Shown: positions 57,220 to 64,000 of the stretch, in pieces
Position numbering within the stretch: the stretch's first letter is position 1
How the letters are laid out: every line of letters starts with the position of its first letter
Source of the DNA: Takakia lepidozioides
Lineage: Eukaryota; Streptophyta; Takakiopsida; Takakiales; Takakiaceae
NCBI GenBank assembly: GCA_030704615.1
Contig: CM060731.1
Span: 34,286,001-34,350,000, forward strand
DNA length: 64,000 nucleotides
Reading direction: 5' to 3'
Translations under genes and position numbers: made by a program
Notes under the pieces: model-generated
Database searches by the model: none
Seen by the model: only the letters and a program-made list of their open reading frames with translations
Told to the model about the DNA's origin: nothing

Positions 57220-58873
57220 ATGACGTATTGTGGAAGTTCCAGCGGTAGACGGGGAAGTAGAGGACCACTTCCTAATTTTATGCGTGGCAGAGGCAATGGT
57301 AGAGGATGGGGCTTCCAGCCTGGCTCTTCTAGAGACACGTCTACTTCCTCCTTCCCCTCTTTGTTGGGAAAAGGGCCGATTCATGTTGCATCTCCCCCTT
57401 CATCGTCTGAAGCAGAACTTTGGCCGGTGCAGTCTGATCTCCTTGACTCTGATGAACAAATTCATCCCATCAACATGGAGACAGTGCGTAGTCAGACTTC
57501 CAAAATCCAAGCCAGGGGAGTTCTCTTGCATTTTCCTGGGAGGTTGATGAATCATAAATGGGTGCGGGAGTGGGCTTTAGTGCATTTTGGTGGTGAGGGG
57601 CAAATACGCATGTTGTTTTGTCTCCCGAAGGGTACGGGGTTTTTTGCAGTGATGTTTGAAACGGAAGCTGCTGCTTCTCGGGCTCTATCCTTCAATCCTC
57701 ACCTGTCAATCCACAAAGTCCATATATTCCCGTGGTCCTAAGACTGGGGCCACAAGAATGGTATCTTCTGTCGTCCGCGCATCATCTCTTTGCCTTTTCT
57801 GCCCTGTCAGTATCTTGCTTCTTTACCCGAGATAGGCACCAGATTTGGGGACTATCTAGGTTGCTTAAGTGTGCTTGACCCCTAAGGCGTCTAATGCGAT
57901 GGTAGCTGAGCTGACGGGCTAGGGCCCCCTTTCGAATATCAGCAGGATTGGAGATATCTCTGCACCCAAGATTGTTGTCTTAATGCCAGACTCGGCCATT
58001 GTCCCCAAGGCTATTAAGCTTCATTCTTTGGTTGCTCTCTTTATTACTGTAGCAGTGTATGAAGAGCAGTTCAACATGGTTTGTCACGGGTGTAATGGAG
58101 TGGGTCATTTTAAAGCTGAGTGCCCTTTTCTGAGACAGAAAAGGGATTCTAGGGTGGGTATGGTTCCTCTGCCTGTTGTGGGCTCTCCTCTGCATTCTTC
58201 TTCTCCCTCTCTTCCTCATCCTCCCATTCCTCCTGCTTCCTCTCTTGTTTTGACACTGGCCATCAACCAGTTGGCTATGTCCGCCTCCCCTCCTTTGTCT
58301 CGGTCTCCTCGGTCTTTCAAGCGTCAAAAGACCCCTGTCAAGCTTGCAATTCCATTAGGGTCACCTCGGGTGGGTCTTCGGATGTCTCCTAGCATTGCTC
58401 TTCTGGAGAAATCTCTTCTCCCTCTGGTCTTTTCCATTTCACAGTTTTGGGAGTCCACGAGTCCTAGTTTTCAGGATAGTTTGGCATCGCGCTATCTCAG
58501 GCTTCGGTCTTTCAACAATCTCCAGCTAGCTTCTTGGTCTTTGGTCTCAGGTGTTAAGAAAAGTAATGCGATCATCTCCATTACCCCCATTGTGTACCAG
58601 TTGACCGCGGGCGTTCCTCAGATTCTGCTCACCGGAAAATCTTCGGGGGTGGCCTCCTCTTGGGTCACGCATGATGACTTTATCGAGTTCCCTAATCCAG
58701 AGCAAGATGTCGACCTCATCATCAAAAAAATCCATATGTTGTTCTCCTCTGAACTAGCATGTCTGGAGATGAACCCCGAGCTTACTCCTCATTTTGGTTC
58801 CTACCTGGTGGATAACAAACATCACTTTACCTTTTCCACAATACAAGTATTGGTGGCTCTGTCACGGACATAG
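57220..58873 (+). pseudogene. LINE ORF1 with DUF4283-like domain and CCHC zinc knuckle, interrupted
   Basis: The start ATG at 57220 is followed by an RG-rich head (GRRGSRGPLPNFMRGRGNGR) and then the same domain as the ORF at 1-591: GVLLHFPGRLMN, VREWALVHFGGEGQIRMLFC and FFAVMFETEAAASRALSFNP. A TAA at 57739-57741 cuts the frame. In the same frame reading resumes with FLPCQYLASLPEIGTRFGDY until another stop near 57883. A second frame from 57983 carries MPDSAIVPKAIKLHSLVALF and the zinc knuckle CHGCNGVGHFKAEC (C-x2-C-x4-H-x4-C). The rest is Ser/Pro-rich to 58873. No endonuclease or RT follows, so the element is 3'-truncated or interrupted. Confidence 0.8.
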
Positions 58874-59030
58874 CCCAGATGAACTTACCAGGAGTAAATA
58901 CCAGAAGTTACCAAGTTATCGTGTTACCGGAAGTTACCATGACTTACTATAATTTACCATGATCTACCATAATTTATCATTACTTACCAAGTTACCGGGA
59001 GTTTATCAAACTACCAAGAGTAACTTGGGA
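58874..59030. repeat. degenerate TTACC repeat
   Basis: About a dozen ttacc/ctacc words (cagaagttaccaagttatcg, accataatttatcattactt and similar) recur at ~10-20 bp spacing. The array starts immediately after the end of the LINE ORF1 frame. Confidence 0.7.
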
Positions 59031-59625
59031 AACTGCTCAGGAAGCACTAGAAGCATTCGTGTCTTTTCCGATTCGACTGCATGTCCGCGACCACTCCGGG
59101 AACCACTTGGTAGTAAACGGGACTACTGGAGAGTCGAAACAGACAATGTGGGCCCACGGGGGCATTTCAGACTGCGGACAGAAGTGGGATCAACGACTCC
59201 GGAGTCGTAGCAGAATTCCGGGCTATTTTACGAATTGCGTAAATACATAAAATTTGAAAAAGCAAAAATTACAAGTGGTTGTAATTACTGCACATGCGAC
59301 TACAAATTTTCTTTCCTAATTCGATTAATGGAATAAAGATATTTATTCATTAAAGTGAATATGTAGTCGACTCAACGACTCCATGAACCACTGCGCATTC
59401 ATTGCACCCATGACTCGGCAGCACATTTGCTGACGTGGCTTTCACAAAAAGAGGTAAACAAAATGTGGCCTTGGGGGAATAGATATTTTAATACGTGCTG
59501 CCTCCACCTGGCAGAGACAAGGATGCAAGTGCTGCGTCGGACATGGCGGGACGTGGGAATGGAAATCCTGACACGGCAAGGCCTTCGTATACTGTGAGCG
59601 CGCGTAGTGGCTTCTCAGAACGGTG
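59031..59625. other. intergenic, no gene
   Basis: No recognised coding or repeat signal apart from A/T-rich stretches at 59225-59370. Confidence 0.5.
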
Positions 59626-60090
59626 TGACATCGGGGTCTTGGTCATTCATTTACAGAATGTGCTGGATGGAGGCACGATGGAGCGCGCATACGGGCATGC
59701 CCTTCTGGCATCAATTCCCAAGTATCCACGCAAGGTGAGGCTGCTGAATTGGGTTTTTGCCCGTCTAGTTTTCTGACAGCATGCTCGAAACGTTCATAGT
59801 GCCATTGAGTGGCATCGCAATAATTTGATGTGTAGCTGCTTTTCCATTTCACAAGTTATGCAGAAGGCGTCACAGAAGAAGATCGCAAAGACGTCAAGGC
59901 TGAAGAATATGCCCTTTGGTTGTGAACTACAATCATATCATGCCAAACCCCATTTTCCCCACGCAGATGAGGGAGACATTCTGCATTTGCGAGTGGGACT
60001 TAATTCCTCTAAACCCAGCTTGAAGGCAGTTGTGACACCAGAGAAACTGGAAACTACCTCCAAGAAAGTTGAAACTCGCAAGATAGTCAT
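59626..60090 (+). pseudogene. ribosomal protein eL27 relic, copy 1
   Basis: GVLVIHLQ...DGGTMERAYGHALLASIPKY (59632-59735) matches the eL27 KOW-type segment ('VIV..DDGT.ERAYGHAL..GI.KYP'). It ends at PRK followed by a good donor (aag|gtgaggc), with an acceptor at about 59863 (tatgcag|aag). Then KASQKKIAKTSRLK matches the 'SAKKTAKKSR.KAF' block, NHIMP-like wording is frameshifted, and LKAVVTPEKLETTSKKVETR matches the family C-terminal half. An unrelated ~60-bp segment splits the block after NYNHIMP, where RYTLDVDLK is expected. The start, the last third and the frame are lost. Confidence 0.78.
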
Positions 60091-60290
60091 GTATTCGTCT
60101 CATTATCTCCAACTGGGATTCCGAGTTATCATCCGACCCTTTACATGTGCGCTGGAATGGAGTATAATTCTGGTTTAGGCAGTTATTGCCACCAGACGTT
60201 CGCTTCTCCAATTTTTACATTTAAGGATGTGTCTGTGTTTATGGCACTCTTTCTCCCAAGGAGGCCTGAGTACCCCCCTGTACTTGCAAG

Positions 60291-60527
60291 AATTTGATGT
60301 GTAGCTGCTTTTCCCTTTCATAAATTATGAAGAAGCAGTCACAGAAGAAGATCGCAAAGAGGTCAAGGCTGAAAGCGTTCATTAAGGTTGTGAACTACAA
60401 TCATATCATGCCAAACCAGCGGCGGCAGATGGTGTCATGAGACATTCTGCGATTTGCGCATAGGTGGACTTAATTTTGATGTTGACTTGAAGGCAGTTGT
60501 GACACCAGTGAAACTGGAAACTACAGG
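60291..60527 (+). pseudogene. ribosomal protein eL27 relic, copy 2
   Basis: A second copy of the second half of copy 1 begins aatttgatgtgtagctgctt, as at 59822. It preserves better coding: KKQSQKKIAKRSRLKAFIKV, VNYNHIMPN, then the same inserted segment with stops, then FDVDLKAVVTPVKLETT. The shared insertion shows that duplication followed the disruption. Confidence 0.78.
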
Positions 60528-61352
60528 TTAGATGATGGCGTGCTGCATCGCGACATAAACCTGCATTTGACATTCAGGCTTAGGATTCATGCAATTTGGT
60601 GCTAGTCAGGCCTGCACAGTTCCAGAGCACAAGTGGGAGCCCATCCGAGGGATGGGGACCTCGTAAGTGCTTCTTCATTTTGTACTCACCTTGTTTTTGC
60701 ATCGCACTTGTGCTACAAGGGGCAGAGCCATTCATTTGGCTGGAGGTTCAATTCCTCTACAAGTGAGCTATTCCCGTGTCACTACAATCAGTTAGATGTG
60801 TTTGTGGTGGTTGCTGGATTTGCGGCTCTGGGGTGTCTTGCCAAGTGCTTGCAGGGATCAACGTTAATGTGGACGTGGCAGTACATGTAGCAAAAAAGCT
60901 CATTCGCTGGTGAAGAAGACCATGTTGCAACATATGTCATGCTATTGCTTCGAGAGTGCTGCTGTTGGGCAGGTGGGAGAATGCAACAACGGTGAGAAGG
61001 AAAGCAAGGGAAGCACAAAAAGGTGTCGTTCGGTCCTGCTCCTTTGGAGACACCCCCCATTCCACTGGTCTTTGTTCCTGGAAAGCATGCAGCTGGGCCA
61101 GAAAATGCATGCACACATTCACGTCTACTTCCCGTACATGAAGACGATCCTCTCCTCACATGTCAGAAACAATATTGGCAGAACAAAAAAAGTTTGTTCA
61201 CAAGACAGTACGGACCACATACCGGGACATTATCGATACTATTAACTGTGCCCTTGCGCGCTTGCAGGACTGTACAAAATGGGTTCTAAGGACAGTAAGA
61301 GTCCTTAGCATAGCTCTCGTCTATGAGCTGCTGGCTTAATGGACACTGAGAT
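60528..61352. other. intergenic, no recognised gene
   Basis: Several overlapping open frames on both strands between 60630 and 61290 show no family motif. This is the 3' flank of the CACTA transposase gene. Confidence 0.45.
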
Positions 61353-64000
61353 TCAGCTGGGCTCACTATCTATATCCAAATAATCTTCCCCTTCACTACC
61401 CACATCTGCAATTTGCCTTGCGGTAATTACCAACCCTGGAATGTCTTCCTCATTAAAGGTAACTGCTCCTTCCAAAGAGACTGGTTCGGCCGTATCTGGT
61501 AGATTTTGTGGTTCCCTCAGACCCTCGTGGTCGGCATTCTCCCCTAGGTCCAGATCATGGACGTCGGCCACGACTCGTTTGGCCCGGGGGTCCTTGTGAA
61601 GAACCACCTTCCATCCCGGCGCATGGGTGTCATCTGAAAAGAAAACTTGCTCAACTTGCGATGGGAAGATGAATGGCTCTTCATCTTGTGGTAGCATTTT
61701 TCTGAAATCAGCAAGGAGGAACCCGTACTCATCCCGTTTCATGGTGGCATTCTCTCCTACCATATTGGCTTTTACCCAAGAACAACGGAATAGAATTGGC
61801 TTCACAAGACCATAGTCTAGTTTAAGGATCTCTTTGATCACTCCTACATATTGCACATGGCATGAAATTGGATTCTGATCTCGTGCACAGCTCCTACTCT
61901 CTTGTTCAAAAAATGATGCCACTCCGCTGTCATAAGTCACCAGGAGGCTGGTGTTGGCATCGTCCACTCTATAGTGATTGCCATATGCTTTCATTGACCG
62001 GTACGAAGTGGCAATCAGCCCTGGGGGGAATGACAGACTCACCATGCCCTCATCTGGGTCCTCGTTCTCTGATGCGTACACTGCAATTGCAGATCTGACC
62101 CACACTGTAAAGGGCTGCAGCTCCTCCATTGTTGTGGGGTACTCCACCGGGGATCTGCGCCTACGACCGCCCCTCCGCCATGCTTTTGCAAATGCACTCC
62201 GTTCCGTTTTCAGGCGGACCTTCTCCGCTGCGTACTTTCTGGCAGAAACCAAATAGAAGCTGCAACTCAGTCCCCCTGACCAACACCGTGCTGTACATGC
62301 ATGCCACATGCAGAGTGTGTGTCCTTTCAAGCACACTGTAGTGATGCAGCCTACTTCATAATCACTTGCAAGCAACAACCAAGATCTACGAAACACCCTC
62401 TGTAGTCGTCTGAAGCACCCTGTTAGTACACGATCCCACTCCCATAGTGGCCGGAATGACTTGTGACAATATATATGTAATTCCAGCATACAAAGACCAT
62501 TAAGAATAGCACAGGAGGGATGTAAGTTGGCACCCACTGTCTCCATGGTGTCATGGTTGTTGTGTTGTTCAGCACATAATCATGTGCCACATCCCGAAGG
62601 CGCGGGCTCATGGCACGCTTTGTTCCACCACCTTCTAGGACCTCGCCTACAACTCCTTCTTCCTCGTTCTCGTCCCACACCCGTCGTTGTATTGCATCAA
62701 ATGAAGACATATACTCTGTCATGAAGCCCAGGGCTTCGTCGCGGATGTAGCCCTCCGCCATACTCCCCTCTGGCCGTGCCATGTTGCGTACATACCCCTT
62801 CAGATCCTTCATGTACCTCTCCATGGGGTACATCCACCGGCTGGCTACGGGCCCACACACATGCAACTCCTCTACAAGATGCACTAGCAAGTGCGTCATG
62901 ACGTCAAAGAATGATGGAGGGAATTCTTTCTCCAGCAAACATAGGGTCATAGCCACATCCTCATGCAACGATGTAATGTCCCTCGGATCCCACACCTTCG
63001 CACAAATCTTCCTAAACACTCGACTTACACGCATTATGGCTGTTCGAGGACCTGGCGCCATCGTACCCCGAATGCACACTGGCAAAATCTGTTGCATCAT
63101 CACGTGTAGATCATGTGACTTCATCCCCGACCATTTCTTGTTTATGGCATGCTTTTGGAAAGCACCCGAGAATCCGGTTGGCACTTTCATGGCTCCCAAT
63201 GTCTTCAAAAAATCCTCTTGCTCTGATTTGGTCAGGACGTATGATGCTGCTGGCATGAGCACTTTGCCTGGTCTATTTGGATCAGGCCTTAGCCACAGAT
63301 GTGACCGTATCCCTTCAATCTCCATGTCCTTTCGTACGTTTATCGTATCCTTCTCCCCAAAGATAGTCTTCAGAATGTTCTCGCAGAAGTTCTTCTCACA
63401 ATGCATGGGGTCCAGGAGGTACCGCTGCAAGAGGTTCTGAAATGCCAAATGTCCTCCCATGAGACCAAGTTCTATGGGCAAAAAAAGTAGAATATGTGGC
63501 AGAAGTTGTCCATGTTACTACATTCTGCTTTCAACAACTCCACGATCCTCTCCACAGTGAGGTGTACGACTTCAACATCTACTGCATAGTAGTTACACTG
63601 ACTTAGGAGTTGGTGGAAGGACTCCTGACAGTAAAGGTAATTCCAGGAAGCACAATGTGAAAGAAAGTGAGTGAATGGGGGGGGGGGATTCATGCACCTT
63701 CCAGTATGGCAAATCCCAAAGGATTGTCCGGCGCTTCACCCCGTGCTCCATGGCTGGATCCGCACTACTTCCGTCTCTCCCTCCAATCTCCATGAACGCC
63801 TCTTTCTCCTTTGCAAATTGCAATGTCTCCTCCGGTGTCACAGCATTTGGTGCCATTCTCTTTTCAACACATCCATTGAAGTGCCTTCCTGCTCGTCGGT
63901 AGGGGTGGTTTCTTGCAAGGTAACGTCGATGCCCCATGTATATTGTCTTCCCTAGTGGCTTTGAGTGCCGTGAATCCACATAGGGCCCACAAATGGGGCA
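61353..64000 (-). CDS. CACTA (En/Spm) TNP2-type transposase, partial at right edge, 3 visible exons
   Basis: Exons: 63698-64000 (open at the edge), 62538-63436, 61353-62238. GT-AG borders and phases close, giving 696 visible codons with no stop. Exon A holds the end of the TNP2 (Transposase_21) domain: CPICGPYVDSRHS, YMGHRRYLARNHPYRR, ILWDLPYWK. Exon B continues LLDPMHCEKNFCENIL, GMKSHDLHVMMQQILP, and the DUF4218 block HLVEELHVCGPVASRWMYPM, ERYMKDLKGYVRN, GYIRDEALGF. Exon C carries DUF4216: GLIATSYRSMKAYGNHYRVD, VGVIKEILKLDYG, EVEQVF-like QVEQVFFSDDTHAPGWKVV, and an acidic tail ending DYLDIDSEPS. The N-terminal half lies outside the window. The coding frame looks intact, which is unusual among the elements here. 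Confidence 0.92.
61353..64000 (-). mobile_element. CACTA transposon, 3' part of transposase unit
   Basis: The transposase gene defines the element. Its left (3') terminus should lie left of 61353. I looked for a CACTA/TAGTG terminus between 60528 and 61352 and could not assign one with confidence, so the outer border is open on both sides. Confidence 0.75.

Noticed and set aside
60720-60775. Box-B-like ggttcaattcc
   Set aside because: No box A at the proper distance and no cloverleaf.
1-64000. CRISPR array, operon or prokaryotic defence genes
   Set aside because: No regularly spaced identical repeats with unique spacers; genes have spliceosomal introns and plant families throughout.

Overview
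The window is nuclear DNA of a land plant. It carries multi-exon genes with GT-AG introns and the plant versions of a cation-chloride cotransporter (CCC1), a CYP707-like cytochrome P450 and TAF15b. It also holds relics of organelle-type PLS-class PPR genes and much transposon-derived sequence. PPR signatures such as LVNLYAKCGSLVDARQVFDK, together with the mix of mobile elements, suggest a seed-free vascular plant, most likely a fern. That placement is an inference, because nothing here is species-diagnostic.

Left part (1-21.2 kb). A LINE ORF1 runs off the left edge on the minus strand. Head to head with it is a complete seven-exon gene for a C9orf78/CSU2-type spliceosomal protein (1226-3258, +). 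A broken PPR gene follows (4565-5203, -). Next is a complete 16-exon CCC1 transporter gene (6309-14631, -), with a tRNA-Glu relic and a long GA microsatellite in its intron 8. Then comes a complete 9-exon P450 gene of the CYP85 clan (16604-21247, -). I rebuilt the exon models by hand; every intron is GT-AG and the phases close to 262, 1035 and 540 codons without a stop.

Middle (21.7-35.0 kb). The 3' end of one LINE abuts a second, 5'-truncated LINE that ends in poly(A). A decayed Ty3/gypsy retrotransposon follows (27.27-35.04 kb). Its two ends share only about 240 bp.

35-49.5 kb. Two tandem neprosin-family glutamic-peptidase genes lie on the minus strand. The first is intact. The second has a 4-nt deletion that shifts its frame. 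The promoter side of the first copy holds a 1.05-kb hAT-like element with an 8-bp target duplication, and the second copy preserves the empty site. A hairpin-bearing SINE-like tail occurs three times (27.2, 39.7 and 45.0 kb, all minus). To the right lie a GCGACG-rich block, a broken MULE transposase gene and a 1.1-kb G/A-rich minisatellite with a period of about 59 bp.

49.5-64 kb. A second PPR relic is followed by an apparently intronless TAF15b-like gene (RanBP2 zinc finger plus RRM), a second LINE ORF1 with stops, and two partial duplicated copies of ribosomal protein eL27. At the right edge is a CACTA (En/Spm) TNP2-type transposase gene with two introns and no visible defect.

The host genes look like unrelated housekeeping or metabolic genes, not a pathway. 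I found no CRISPR array, operon or clearly new defence system. The most interesting signals are the UUCG-hairpin retroposon tail, the hAT insertion with its empty site, the GCGACG block and the Ty3 element with mismatched ends.
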